A DNA stretch of 64,000 bases, taken from Clostridia bacterium (GTDB taxonomy: Bacteria > Bacillota > Clostridia > Christensenellales > Borkfalkiaceae). The notes below the pieces were generated by a model. It was given only the letters and a program-made list of their open reading frames with translations. It ran no database searches and was not told the DNA's origin. The stretch lies in assembly GCA_017457225.1 (NCBI GenBank), contig JAFTHW010000013.1, positions 62,001-126,000 of the forward strand. Reading direction: 5' to 3'. The position numbers and the translations under genes are program-made. This document shows positions 25,904-35,127 of this stretch, piece by piece (position 1 is the first letter of the stretch; each line of letters begins with the position of its first letter).

Positions 25904-27270
25904 TCTTCTCTCCGTTTTTGATGAGGAACAAGCATAATATTATAAAATACGAAGCAAGTAAAGAACATATCGAAAATATGCGTAATGGACAGCAGCATCG
26001 TCGTAAATTCCGGTGTTGCAAACGCATAGATCAACGCATACAAATGATATGCGTAAACGATCTTCAAAAGCACTACTCCCTTGCTGTACTTCTTTTTCAC
26101 CGAGAATCCATAGAACAATCCAAAAAGCAAACCGATGAACATACACAAGGACATACCACCTATAAAGCCAAAATCCCCCATCCAAGCACGGAATCCCGTG
26201 TAAATATTGGTTAACGTTCCGTTTGCGAACATAACGTTTTCGCTAAAAAGCGGAGGTGAAATATGGCTCGGGAAAAATCGTTCAATGAAAGTATGCATAC
26301 CGATAAAACTTTCCGCGCCAAAATATGCGTTTTGCGTAACGATATCGGCATTCAACCATTTATCAAGCGCAACGATGGGCGATCCTGCGTACATCGTTAA
26401 TAAATCAAGGACGGCATATTCTTCCATTTGCCCACGCAATTTTCCAAGCAATAAAAAGACCGCCAAAAACAAGCATACAGCAATCACACCGATACAGCCA
26501 ATTACAAAAATATTGATTTTCTTAACGCTACGAATTCGCTCAAAAGCCAAGAAAAAGACAATCACTACGATCATAATAAATCCGTTACGCGAGGTAGAAA
26601 GTACGTTATATAAAAGCAACGTCACGATCGGAAAGATTAACAACCAATTCTTTTTAATACCGTTCCACAATCCTTTTTCGTTTAAAACGTTATGAATAAA
26701 CAACCCCAAACAGACAAACCCGATCCCACGCATCATAAAGATCATGATCGTCTGCCACATCGGATGACCGTATCCTTGCAACATAGCGTTGCGCGCGTAC
26801 CACAGCAAAGAGCCTTGCCCAGCAACATATCCCACTTGTTTTGCCAATCTGAGTATTTCGAAATAATATAATACGATTTCCAAAAGACAAAACGCAGCCA
26901 GCACGCCCATCAACCACTTGGAATACGGAATGGCAGAGCTGTGTTTCCCGTTCAATTCGTCCTCTTTTAATTCAATTTCTTCAAATAAATCCCCCTGTCT
27001 TACAAGAGGCATTGTTTCCTTTTTGCGAAGCTTGGCAATCATCCATCTGCCGACAATCTCACCTGTTAAAATAAAGAATAAACCGTACGAGATGACGACG
27101 ACGACTTTCCCCGACACCGTTTCTCCCCACGTGATATTCCCAACGATTGCAAACAAACACGCCAAGCAAAACACCGCCGAAAGCAATACGCTAGGCGATA
27201 AAATATCTTTCGTAAACATATACGAAAGCGCAAGTATTCCGAGGATCATCAGTAATAATACGAATAACAT
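25900..27270 (-). CDS. Wzy-type oligosaccharide repeat-unit polymerase
   Basis: 456-residue multi-spanning membrane protein with about 10-12 hydrophobic segments and a large extracytoplasmic loop late in the sequence. The pattern NGTLTNIYTGFRAWMGDFG followed by an IGG motif matches the conserved region of O-antigen/capsule polymerases. The enzyme would join lipid-linked repeat units on the outer face of the membrane. Wzy proteins diverge strongly, so the call rests on topology, this motif and location beside a flippase, with which it overlaps by 4 bp. An acidic cytoplasmic loop (EEIELKEDEL) lies near residues 95-105. Confidence 0.75.
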   Translation of the reverse strand: MLFVLLLMILGILALSYMFTKDILSPSVLLSAVFCLACLFAIVGNITWGETVSGKVVVVISYGLFFILTGEIVGRWMIAKLRKKETMPLVRQGDLFEEIELKEDELNGKHSSAIPYSKWLMGVLAAFCLLEIVLYYFEILRLAKQVGYVAGQGSLLWYARNAMLQGYGHPMWQTIMIFMMRGIGFVCLGLFIHNVLNEKGLWNGIKKNWLLIFPIVTLLLYNVLSTSRNGFIMIVVIVFFLAFERIRSVKKINIFVIGCIGVIAVCLFLAVFLLLGKLRGQMEEYAVLDLLTMYAGSPIVALDKWLNADIVTQNAYFGAESFIGMHTFIERFFPSHISPPLFSENVMFANGTLTNIYTGFRAWMGDFGFIGGMSLCMFIGLLFGLFYGFSVKKKYSKGVVLLKIVYAYHLYALIYAFATPEFTTMLLSITHIFDMFFTCFVFYNIMLVPHQKRREE

Positions 27271-27289
27271 TCCGATAAGCTCCTTATCT

Positions 27290-28141
27290 TTAGCAATAAA
27301 ATCTCTCGAGCCAATTCTCGAACAAATACCGTTCTTTTACCGAACGCCCGATTTCTTCTAGCGGCGCGTTCATAAATTCTTTCAAATTCTCTTTCCGATC
27401 TACTCCTAAAATAAACACGTTTTGAGGCGAGTAAAATTCCTCGTACACATACATTTTGTTGTTTGTAATCACTTTTTTATTTAAAAACAGCGCTTCCAAA
27501 GCCCGCAACGACATACCAGCCTCGTCGTTGACGCAAAAATCCAACACACATTTACATTTTTTCGTCCATTCGATCACTTCTTGATACGGGCGGAAATCCG
27601 CTTGACTTTGAATAATTTGAAAATTCGTGGAAAAACCTGCCGCCTCAAACTCACGTCGATAAGCTTCCAACAATTCTCCCCTGCCTTTGTCCCGTCCGAA
27701 AAAGAAAATATCCCATTCCCAATCCCCGTTGGAATTCGGCTCGTATTGATCGAAACAAAACTGCGTATTAAACGTCATTCCGTAACGCTCGCAATCCGTT
27801 CTCGAATACGACCATTTTTCTATTCCGTCAGGTACTTCGCTAGGCGAAATCGTCAAAAATACAGGATTCCAATACCAAAGAACGATCCTCGTATTCGGAT
27901 TATGCTTTTTCAGCCATTGGAGAAATTGAGGGGAAATGGTATCAAATACGATTATCAAATCCGCATCTACACCTTTCAGCTTCGGATTGTTGATCACGTT
28001 TTGAATCAACGCCGTATTCCCGAAAAACTTCCTCAACGCTCTTGTAACCAAGTTAAAATTTTTATATGGAGAAACGACTTCTACTCCTTGCGTTCCGTTC
28101 CCTAACAAGGAATCGGGAACTCGCACGATTATCGTTTTCAA
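27290..28141 (-). CDS. glycosyltransferase-like protein of the polysaccharide operon
   Basis: 283-residue soluble protein not assigned to a precise family. Features seen: an alpha/beta start (TIIVRVPDSLL), DLIIVFDTISPQFLQWLKKHNP, DIFFFGRDKGR in the middle and, near the C-terminus, AGMSLRALEALFLNKKVIT followed by EEFYSPQNVFILG. The last segment resembles the nucleotide-sugar-binding region of GT-B glycosyltransferases, where an acidic residue and SLRALEA/ALEAM-type motifs recur. It is immediately upstream of wzy (19-bp gap) and one base after a GT4 gene. A role as a third transferase for the repeat unit is likely but inferred. Confidence 0.6.
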   Translation of the reverse strand: MKTIIVRVPDSLLGNGTQGVEVVSPYKNFNLVTRALRKFFGNTALIQNVINNPKLKGVDADLIIVFDTISPQFLQWLKKHNPNTRIVLWYWNPVFLTISPSEVPDGIEKWSYSRTDCERYGMTFNTQFCFDQYEPNSNGDWEWDIFFFGRDKGRGELLEAYRREFEAAGFSTNFQIIQSQADFRPYQEVIEWTKKCKCVLDFCVNDEAGMSLRALEALFLNKKVITNNKMYVYEEFYSPQNVFILGVDRKENLKEFMNAPLEEIGRSVKERYLFENWLERFYC

Positions 28142-29194
28142 TTAACCCTCCTCCAAAACGCCTTCGTAGGCTTTCTTCAATATTTTTCCGTATGTTTGTA
28201 CGTCGTTTATCGCTTTTGCCCGCTGTACCGCCTGCATAGCCAGTCTATCACGCAACGTCGAATCGTTCAAAATCTCTTCAATCCGCTCCGCTAATACTTC
28301 ATCGTCGTCGCTCAAAAAACCGTTCTCTCCGTCCTGAATCAACTCTTTTAAACCGTCCGTCGGCGTACTCACGATCGGCACTCCCAATGCCATCGCCTCC
28401 AACGCGCACATAGGAGTCCCCTCCCAACGCGAAGTCATCAACATCACTTTTGCATCGTGTAAGATCTTCAACGGATTACTTTGAAAGCCTAAAAATTCCA
28501 AATGATCCGCAAGCCCCCATTCTTCTCGCAGTTTCAAAAGTTCGTCTTCCAAATCGCCCGATCCTATGATCGCAGCTTTTACGTCTGCTTTTTTCTCCTT
28601 GACTTTTTGCAAAACGCTCAATACGCGTTGGGGATTTTTTTCATAACTGAGTCGCCCCAAATATACGACGTCGTAATCGTATTCCCGCTTATCCGTACGC
28701 ATTTTTTCATACGTCGCGTCCACGTCGATCACGTTGTATAAAACCGAACTCTTTTTTTTGAATAAATTATGGAAACAATACCCTCGATACGCGCTGTCCG
28801 ACACCCAAAAAATATGTTTTGCGCGAATCGCCGCCCAAAGATACGCAACCGATTTTAACGAAATCCCACGCGAATCGTAGGCGTTATTATGCACGTGCGA
28901 AATGAGTCTCCGTTTTCCTTTCGCTCTCGCTGCCACGAAACTCGCGCGCATATCGTGCGCGTGCAACACGTCGGGCTGAAAGGCGTCTATCGCCTTTTTC
29001 AATTCCTTTTTCGTTAAATTTTTGAGTGGATAAAACGGAATTCCACGTTCCTTTAAAGCTTCTCGAATTTCCCCGTCGGGAGAGCAGTACGCCATCTCGA
29101 TATCCTCGTCTTTTTCAAACATTTTGATAATTTGACATACTACGTTTTCCGCGCCCGAAAAGCGATTCAAAGCCAATACGTGCAACACTTTCAT
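28142..29194 (-). CDS. GT4-family glycosyltransferase
   Basis: 350-residue GT-B-fold enzyme transferring a sugar from a nucleotide donor to a lipid-linked acceptor on the cytoplasmic side. The N-terminal half has the acceptor-domain motif DVLHAHDMRASF; the C-terminal domain has YLGRLSYEKNPQRV, AAIIGSGDLEDELL and the donor-binding EGTPMCALEAMALGVPIVST, with the E-x7-E arrangement expected for GT4 retaining enzymes. The gene abuts its neighbours with essentially no spacing, consistent with one operon. Donor and acceptor cannot be determined. Confidence 0.87.
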   Translation of the reverse strand: MKVLHVLALNRFSGAENVVCQIIKMFEKDEDIEMAYCSPDGEIREALKERGIPFYPLKNLTKKELKKAIDAFQPDVLHAHDMRASFVAARAKGKRRLISHVHNNAYDSRGISLKSVAYLWAAIRAKHIFWVSDSAYRGYCFHNLFKKKSSVLYNVIDVDATYEKMRTDKREYDYDVVYLGRLSYEKNPQRVLSVLQKVKEKKADVKAAIIGSGDLEDELLKLREEWGLADHLEFLGFQSNPLKILHDAKVMLMTSRWEGTPMCALEAMALGVPIVSTPTDGLKELIQDGENGFLSDDDEVLAERIEEILNDSTLRDRLAMQAVQRAKAINDVQTYGKILKKAYEGVLEEG

Positions 29195-30289
29195 TTAATC
29201 CTCCAATACAGCCAAAAGCTGTCGGTTGATCTTCTCCGAATCAAAATATTCCTCTGCAAACGTTCGGGCATTTTTGCCCATTTTCACCGCTTTTTGGGGA
29301 TCTTCCAAAATCTTTATACATTTTTCCGCCATAGAGCCAACGTCTTTGACCTTCACCAAAAATCCGTTGTATCCGTCTATGACGGTTTCTTTACAACCTA
29401 CGCTATCGCAAGTGATTACCGCGCGACCAACCGCCTGCGCCTCCATAACGGACACGGGCATTCCCTCGCGATAGGACGGTAACACGTACGCGGTACAAGC
29501 CGCCAAATACGCGCGAACGTCTTCCGTCGTACCCAAATATTGCACACTTCCGTCGTCAAGATATTCTGCAATATCGTCCAGCGTCACGGTACTCTCCGCG
29601 CCGAGATATAAAAACTGCGCGTCGGGATATTTTTTCTTTACGGTACGCGCGCATTCGCAATACTCAAACACTCCTTTGGTTTTGAGCATTCTCGCTACCA
29701 TCAAAAAAGTTTTATCGTTTTTGATCGGTTCGAAAGAAAACTTTTTCAAATCTACCCCGACTCCTCGCACGATTTCGCATTGTTCTTGTTTTAAGAGTTT
29801 TTTGGTCAAAAACTCCGCTTGATCATCTTCGTTCAAGAAAAAGACTTTTCTTACTCCCGCAAACGCGCGTTGATACATTCGACAAACGATCGCCCGAATC
29901 AATTTCCATTTCCAAGTTTCGTTAATAAACACGTCGCCAGCGCCCTCTACCATAGAAAAAATCTTTTCGACCTTTTCTTCTTGCGCGGCTTTCGCGCCCA
30001 ATAGATTGGGTTTCAACATAAACGTGAAAACGATGCTAGGTTGAATTTCTCGTATGAGTTTCCGATATTTCCGCTTCTGCGAACATATTTGAAACGGATT
30101 GAGCGAACGATTCTTGGAATGTACGGTAATCAGCTCTATTCCCTCTTCTTTCAATTTCTCTTTATATTCATCGTCGAGCGCGGAAACGTAAACGTCGTAT
30201 CCCTTTTCTTTCAACGTTCTGATCAAACCCAAACGAAAAGTATATACCGTCTGCGACGTACCGCATAAAAGCAATATCTTTTCTTTCAT
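29195..30289 (-). CDS. GT4-family glycosyltransferase, first gene of polysaccharide operon
   Basis: 364-residue GT-B glycosyltransferase, related in style to PglA/CapM-type enzymes that add an early sugar to undecaprenyl-linked intermediates. Motifs: LLCGTSQTVYTFRLGLI at the N-terminus, PSIVFTFMLKPNLLGAKAA, VARMLKTKGVFEY, and the donor-site motif EGMPVSVMEAQAVGRAVIT. Its promoter lies about 175 bp upstream. No phosphoglycosyl transferase initiating the lipid-linked chain is present in the cluster, so initiation must come from elsewhere in the genome. Confidence 0.87.
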   Translation of the reverse strand: MKEKILLLCGTSQTVYTFRLGLIRTLKEKGYDVYVSALDDEYKEKLKEEGIELITVHSKNRSLNPFQICSQKRKYRKLIREIQPSIVFTFMLKPNLLGAKAAQEEKVEKIFSMVEGAGDVFINETWKWKLIRAIVCRMYQRAFAGVRKVFFLNEDDQAEFLTKKLLKQEQCEIVRGVGVDLKKFSFEPIKNDKTFLMVARMLKTKGVFEYCECARTVKKKYPDAQFLYLGAESTVTLDDIAEYLDDGSVQYLGTTEDVRAYLAACTAYVLPSYREGMPVSVMEAQAVGRAVITCDSVGCKETVIDGYNGFLVKVKDVGSMAEKCIKILEDPQKAVKMGKNARTFAEEYFDSEKINRQLLAVLED

Positions 30290-30464
30290 TTTCTTCCCTC
30301 TCCCGTTTACCGTTTATGAAACGATTTACTATCAGTTTGTCGGTTTGGCTCAAAATTCATTCCAAGTCTACCGCTTTTCATAGCCTTTTCTATCCATCTA
30401 TATAGTCAAAAAAACTCCTGAAGCGGACAAGCAATCGTATTTGACCATAGAATTCGATATTATC

Positions 30465-30493
30465 ATTATACCATACCCTATCCCATTTTGCAA
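30465..30493 (-). promoter_or_regulatory. promoter of the polysaccharide operon
   Basis: Minus-strand TTGCAA (30488-30493), 17-bp spacer ending TGG, and TATAAT (30465-30470). It is followed by an approximately 175-nt leader (30290-30464) in which no gene or recognisable riboswitch is seen. Confidence 0.75.
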
Positions 30494-30558
30494 CAATTTT
30501 TTGAAAAATACTTTTTAGAGGCTTATTTCCTTAAAAACCACTCCTCCCCGTTTCTCGC

Positions 30559-30596
30559 AAAAAAAGAAAAGCGGTGCTTTTTACGCAACGCTTTTC
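30559..30596 (-). terminator. terminator of the leucine-rich-repeat gene
   Basis: An 8-bp perfect stem, GAAAAGCG (30566-30573) with CGCTTTTC (30589-30596), followed on the minus strand by seven T residues. It lies about 20 nt past the stop codon. Confidence 0.85.
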
Positions 30597-30615
30597 GATC
30601 GTTTTAGTGATTCAA

Positions 30616-33600
30616 TTATTCTTGTTCTGGAACTTCTTCCGCCGCCGTAAACGTCCAGATATAAGCAACGTAACCAGCTTCTTCCGCCGTATCCGCCTGC
30701 GTCAAATAACGCGCGTTCTGCGCAACGTCCGAAGTGATCTCGATTACGATCGGCGTTGCATTTGCGTTCTTAGCAACACTCCAGCCTTCCGCAACGTTTT
30801 CAAACGATGCGTTTATCAAGCCTTCACATCCCGCAAAAGCATTTTTACCGATATTCGTTACCGTTGCAGGAATCGTGATCGCCATCAACATTTTGCAACC
30901 GGAGAACGCCTTTTCGCCGATATTCGTCAAAGACAACGACATCGTAATTTCCGCAAGCGATTCACAGCCTTCGAACGCGTTCTTACCAATCGTTACAACG
31001 TTTTCAGGAAGCGTAATACCCGTTAAATTCTTGCATTCTGCGAATGCTTTTGCCGCAATAACTTTCGTACCCGAATAGATTGCGCAACCTGTGATCTTGT
31101 TGTCGACAGCTTTGACAAGCACGAGATAAGGATTCTCGCTGTTACCGAGATAGTAGGCGTTATCGTACTTGGTATAGGTCAACACGTTATCACTTGCCGT
31201 AGGATCCCAGAACGCATCCGCGCCCACTTCCACAACGCTGTCGGGCAGAGAAATATTTTTGAGTTTAGAACAGCCGTCAAACGCGGTATCCCCGATCGTC
31301 TTCAACGTCGAAGGAAGCGTAACGTTTTCCAGCACTTTACATCCCTTAAAGAAGCTCGTACCGATGGTTTCTACTTGCGCGTTAATCGTAGCCGTCGTCA
31401 ACACCATACAATTCAAGAACATCTGATCGCCGAGCGTCGTAACCGTTTCGGGAATGGTAATGCTCGTTAAGCTGTTACATTCTGCGAAAGCGTTTTTCCC
31501 GATTTCCGTTACCGCCGCGGGAATAATAATGCTTTCCAATCCACTCTTATTGAACGCAAACGTACCGATCGTCGTAATGGTTTCGGGAAGCGTAATCGAC
31601 TTCAATAAACTACATCCTGCAAATACGTTTTTACCGATGGAAGTGATCGCCGTTTCCGTAGGGAACGTCACGTTTGCTAATTTCTTACAACCGTTGAAGG
31701 CGCCGTCCGAAATAAATTTCGTATCCGCGTGGATCGCGTGCGAGGTAATCGCAGCGGAATTTTGTGCATTGAGCAATACCAGGTACGGATTCTCTTCGTT
31801 TCCAAGGTAGTTCGCAGTATTCTCTTCCGTTCCCCCGATGGGCCATTGATTCGTAACCAGTTTACCGCAGCTTGCAAACGCGTCCTGACCGATAAACAGA
31901 ACCGAGTTGGGGATTTCTACATTTTCCAAAGCGGAGCAACCTTCAAACAAGGAAGCGCCGATGCTCGTGATATTGGGGAGTTCTACCGCTGTCAAAGCTC
32001 TACAGTTTTTGAACGCGGAAGCACCGATCGAAGTTACGCTAGCGGGAATCGAAAGGGTCGTCAATTTACTACAATTATTGAACGCGGATTGACCGATCGT
32101 CGTAAGCGTCGTAGGCAAAGTTACCGATTCAAGAGCAGTACAACCAGAGAAAGTCGACGCGCCGAGCACGGTCACGCCTTCGGGAATCACGATGCTCACC
32201 AATTTCTTACAACCGTTGAACGCATTTACACCGATGGTCGTTGCGGTGGAGGGAATCGTTAAATTCTCCAAAGACACGCACTTATAGAACGCGTCCGAGC
32301 CAATCGCCGTAACCGCGCCGTTCATCGTAACGGACTCCAAATCCTCGCATCCGGAGAACAAGCCGTCGCTGAGCGTCGTAATCGTCGCAGGCAACGTGAT
32401 CGACTGCAATTTTTCACAATCCGTAAACGCGCCGTTACCGATCGTCGTAAGCATTTCGGGAAGAGCAATCGTTTCGATGCTTTCACAACCGTCGAACACC
32501 GAAGCGCCGATCGCCGTAAGCGTCGTGGGAAGCACAACGCTTTCCAATGCTTCACAGCCGCTGAATACGCTCGCGCCGAGTTCTTGTACTCCCTCGGAAA
32601 CGGTAACGCTAGCCAAATTCACGCAGTTTGCAAACGCGGAGTTCGCAACCGTCTGTATTCCGCCGGGGATCGTCAAAGTCTGCAATTTCGAGCAACCGTT
32701 GAACGCATTCGCTCCGAGCGTCGTTACCGCCGCGGGAATGGTCACGCTAGTCAACCCCGTACAACCGCTGAACGCGGACTTGTCGATGTTAGTGACCGTC
32801 GTAGGAATCGCCAAGCTTTCCAAATTCGTGCAGTTTTCAAACGCAGCGCCACCGATTGCTTTCAAGCCCTCGGGCAACGTAACCGTAGGCGTTCCCAAAT
32901 TCGCATTCGCAAGCGTATTGACGCAATCGTATTCGGTTTTGCAATCTTCCCCGCAATCTTCGGTATGTACGTGAATACAAGCTTCATTTCCCACTTCGCT
33001 ACAATCGTGAGAGAAAGCCTTGCTCGCGATCAATTTCGTATTCGCGTGCACGGTATAAGCAGCTTTCGTCTGATCCGCAACTTTGATCATCGCCAAATAC
33101 GGGTTCGTCGCGCTGCCGAGATATTTTACGTCCTCGTAAACGGTGTAGGTAAGATTGTCACATTTTTCAAACGCCGTCGAATCGATCGCCATAGTCGCTT
33201 CGCTGAGCGTAACCGTTTTCAGTCCTTTACAATAATAGAACGTATTCGCGGGAATATTGGTGATATTCGCGCCCAACGTAACGCTCTCCACCGTCCAGTT
33301 CCACGAGAACGCGTGTTCGCCGATGGAAGTGATACTGTCGGGGAGCGTAATGGTCTTCACGCCGTCGCAGCTACGGAACGCATTTGCGCCGAGCGTCGTT
33401 ACACTGGTGGGAATGTTAATTTCCGTGAACGCATTACAATTCCAGAACGCGCCGTTTCCGATCGTCGTTACGCTGTTGGGAATGGTAACGTTTTTCAAGT
33501 TCACGCAATCTTCAAACGCATTGTCGCCGATGAGCCAAACGCTATCGGGAATGGTAACGGACTTCAACGAATCGTTATCCATAAACGCTTTCGCGCCAAT

Positions 33601-33798
33601 TTCCTTTACGGGTACTCCGTCGTATTCCGACGCGATGGTAAAACTGCTGTCGTGCCCGTCGTATCCAACGAAAATAGCGTAAGTACCGTCCGTCGATTTC
33701 GCATAAGTAGCGCCGCCCTCTTTACAGGACGCAAAACCTGCTACGCCGCTGATCACGGCTACGCCGAGGCATATCGAGGATATCAATTTTTTCTTCAT
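30616..33798 (-). CDS. BspA-type leucine-rich-repeat lipoprotein, 1,060 aa
   Basis: Predicted surface lipoprotein. Residues 1-25 are a signal peptide with lipobox FASC (Cys25). Most of the protein is tandem LRR_5 (BspA/TpLRR) repeats of about 23 residues of the form GANAFxGCxxLxxVxIPxxVTxIG. They are interrupted three times by a segment of the type YLGxxxNPYLxLxKA (near 226, 690 and 895). Residues 264-292 are an unusual insert with five Cys and three His. No C-terminal sorting signal is visible, so anchoring is by lipid. BspA-like proteins of gut and oral bacteria bind host or microbial surfaces; the ligand here is unknown. It is monocistronic, with its own promoter and terminator, directly upstream (in transcription terms) of the polysaccharide operon. 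Confidence 0.88.
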   Translation of the reverse strand: MKKKLISSICLGVAVISGVAGFASCKEGGATYAKSTDGTYAIFVGYDGHDSSFTIASEYDGVPVKEIGAKAFMDNDSLKSVTIPDSVWLIGDNAFEDCVNLKNVTIPNSVTTIGNGAFWNCNAFTEINIPTSVTTLGANAFRSCDGVKTITLPDSITSIGEHAFSWNWTVESVTLGANITNIPANTFYYCKGLKTVTLSEATMAIDSTAFEKCDNLTYTVYEDVKYLGSATNPYLAMIKVADQTKAAYTVHANTKLIASKAFSHDCSEVGNEACIHVHTEDCGEDCKTEYDCVNTLANANLGTPTVTLPEGLKAIGGAAFENCTNLESLAIPTTVTNIDKSAFSGCTGLTSVTIPAAVTTLGANAFNGCSKLQTLTIPGGIQTVANSAFANCVNLASVTVSEGVQELGASVFSGCEALESVVLPTTLTAIGASVFDGCESIETIALPEMLTTIGNGAFTDCEKLQSITLPATITTLSDGLFSGCEDLESVTMNGAVTAIGSDAFYKCVSLENLTIPSTATTIGVNAFNGCKKLVSIVIPEGVTVLGASTFSGCTALESVTLPTTLTTIGQSAFNNCSKLTTLSIPASVTSIGASAFKNCRALTAVELPNITSIGASLFEGCSALENVEIPNSVLFIGQDAFASCGKLVTNQWPIGGTEENTANYLGNEENPYLVLLNAQNSAAITSHAIHADTKFISDGAFNGCKKLANVTFPTETAITSIGKNVFAGCSLLKSITLPETITTIGTFAFNKSGLESIIIPAAVTEIGKNAFAECNSLTSITIPETVTTLGDQMFLNCMVLTTATINAQVETIGTSFFKGCKVLENVTLPSTLKTIGDTAFDGCSKLKNISLPDSVVEVGADAFWDPTASDNVLTYTKYDNAYYLGNSENPYLVLVKAVDNKITGCAIYSGTKVIAAKAFAECKNLTGITLPENVVTIGKNAFEGCESLAEITMSLSLTNIGEKAFSGCKMLMAITIPATVTNIGKNAFAGCEGLINASFENVAEGWSVAKNANATPIVIEITSDVAQNARYLTQADTAEEAGYVAYIWTFTAAEEVPEQE

Positions 33799-33839
33799 AA
33801 CTTTCTCCTTCGATTAAACGATTTTAATCATACATATAT

Positions 33840-33868
33840 ATATTAAAACAATTTTGAAGCGTTGTCAA
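33840..33868 (-). promoter_or_regulatory. promoter of the leucine-rich-repeat gene
   Basis: Minus-strand perfect TTGACA (33863-33868), 17-bp spacer and TAATAT (33840-33845), 41 bp before the start codon. Confidence 0.75.
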
Positions 33869-33908
33869 GTCAAATATCCTCTTTTTTTCATATTTTCATA
33901 AATTTTTT

Positions 33909-34093
33909 GGCTGCGTCACAACAAAAGGCTGATTAGCAAACACCCCCTTCTGTTTGTGATTTGGCGAGAAAAACGAGGGAAAAGACAAGCTTTTTGCGAA
34001 GGCGCATACTCTCTGCGGTCTATAACTGAGCAAAATACGCAGTATTTCGCAGCGTTTTTCCTTCAAAAATCAGTCGAGTGTTGTGACAGAGCC
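33909..34093. mobile_element. MITE-like non-coding element (185 bp)
   Basis: Terminal inverted repeats GGCTGCGTCACAACA (33909-33923) and, read inward on the other strand, GGCTCTGTCACAACA (34079-34093), with two mismatches in 15. AATTTTT flanks both ends and may be a target duplication, though the T-rich context makes this uncertain. There is no coding capacity. A shorter copy with the same left ~45 bp and the same CAGTCGAG right end lies at 49892-49978. It is likely a non-autonomous element moved by a transposase elsewhere in the genome. It fills most of the gene-free stretch between sigG and the LRR gene. Confidence 0.6.
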
Positions 34094-34176
34094 AATTTTT
34101 ACGCGGAGTCTTTTTCTCTTTTTTTAGAAAAACATCGTTTTATTTTATGTCCGACTTTACGCTCCATAAAGAAACA

Positions 34177-34200
34177 CCCGACCGCAAGAAAGCGGTCGGG
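34177..34200 (-). terminator. terminator of sigG
   Basis: A 9-bp perfect GC-rich stem, CCCGACCGC (34177-34185) with GCGGTCGGG (34192-34200) and a 6-nt loop. On the minus strand it is followed by the T-rich TGTTTCTTTA. It starts about 25 nt after the sigG stop codon. Confidence 0.75.
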
Positions 34201-34225
34201 CATAGGGTTAAAATCGTAATCGTTC

Positions 34226-34993
34226 TTATGAAATATTCAATCGGATATTTTCAATGGCATTCTTTTCCAGCCGCGAAACCTGCGCCTGTGAAATTCCCAC
34301 CTCTTCGGAGATCTCCGTCTGCGTTTTCCCCTCAAAGTACCTTAAAAATAAGATCTTTTTTTCTCTATCCCCCAATTTCTCCATCGCTTCGGAGAGCGCG
34401 ACGTGCTCCGTCCAGATCTCGTCCGTGTTCTTTTCATCGCAAAGCTGATCCATCAACAAAAGAGTATCCCCCGCCTTATTATAAACGGGCTCGTAAATGG
34501 ACACGGGATCGGAGATCGCGTCGAGCGCGTACACCACTTCCCGTTCCGCCACTTTCATTTCCTCGGCGATCTTGGCAAGCGTCGCTTCCTCGTCCCGACT
34601 CTCGATCGCTTCTCTGGCTTTCAACGCCCGATACGCCGTATCCCGAATGGAGCGGGACACGCGCAAGGAATTCCCGTCCCGCAAATACCGTTTAATCTCC
34701 CCGACGATCATCGGCACGGCGTAAGTGGAAAATTTAACGCCTACGCTCGTATCGAATCCGTCGATCGCTTTGATCAACCCCACGCACCCTGCCTGAAACA
34801 CGTCGTCCGCTCCTAGATTTTTAATTCGGAAACGTTTGACGAGCGACAGCACAAGCCGCATATTCCCGACGATAAACTGCTCCCGAGCCGCTCTATCCCC
34901 GTTTTTGAGCCGTTTCATTAACTCCTCGTTTTCCTTGGCAGTCAGCTTGGGCAACCCCGACGTATCCACGCCGCAAATCTCCACTTTTTGCAT
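34226..34993 (-). CDS. sigG: RNA polymerase sporulation sigma factor SigG
   Basis: Late forespore-specific sigma factor directing RNA polymerase to forespore genes after engulfment. The start is placed at ATG 34993, preceded by a strong GGAGG ribosome site, giving 255 residues that begin QKVEICGVDTSGLP, the conserved SigG N-terminus; the longer in-frame opening up to 35161 overlaps the neighbouring gene and is not coding. Region 2 is visible as REQFIVGNMRLVLSLVKRF and GCVGLIKAIDGFD, with KFSTYAVPMIVGEIKRYLRD. Region 4 ends TQTEISEEVGISQAQVSRLEK. In Bacillus and Clostridium sigG normally follows sigE directly; here three genes separate them. Confidence 0.95.
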   Translation of the reverse strand: MQKVEICGVDTSGLPKLTAKENEELMKRLKNGDRAAREQFIVGNMRLVLSLVKRFRIKNLGADDVFQAGCVGLIKAIDGFDTSVGVKFSTYAVPMIVGEIKRYLRDGNSLRVSRSIRDTAYRALKAREAIESRDEEATLAKIAEEMKVAEREVVYALDAISDPVSIYEPVYNKAGDTLLLMDQLCDEKNTDEIWTEHVALSEAMEKLGDREKKILFLRYFEGKTQTEISEEVGISQAQVSRLEKNAIENIRLNIS

Positions 34994-35070
34994 ACCTTTC
35001 CCCTCCTTTTTCGTATGTAAAAATCCAAAACCAAGCGGGCAGGGTTGAGATGAGTATGCGCAAGTCCGCA

Positions 35071-35102
35071 AAAAAATATACGCGGAACTGCCCGTTCCGC
35101 GT
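35071..35102 (-). terminator. terminator of the SipW-module genes
   Basis: A 9-bp perfect stem, ACGCGGAAC (35080-35088) with GTTCCGCGT (35094-35102) and a 5-nt loop. On the minus strand it is followed by ATATTTTTTT. It begins 26 nt past the stop codon of the second secreted protein and separates the module from sigG. Confidence 0.8.
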
Positions 35103-35127
35103 AAAATTTTTCCAAGATTTCTTTTCG

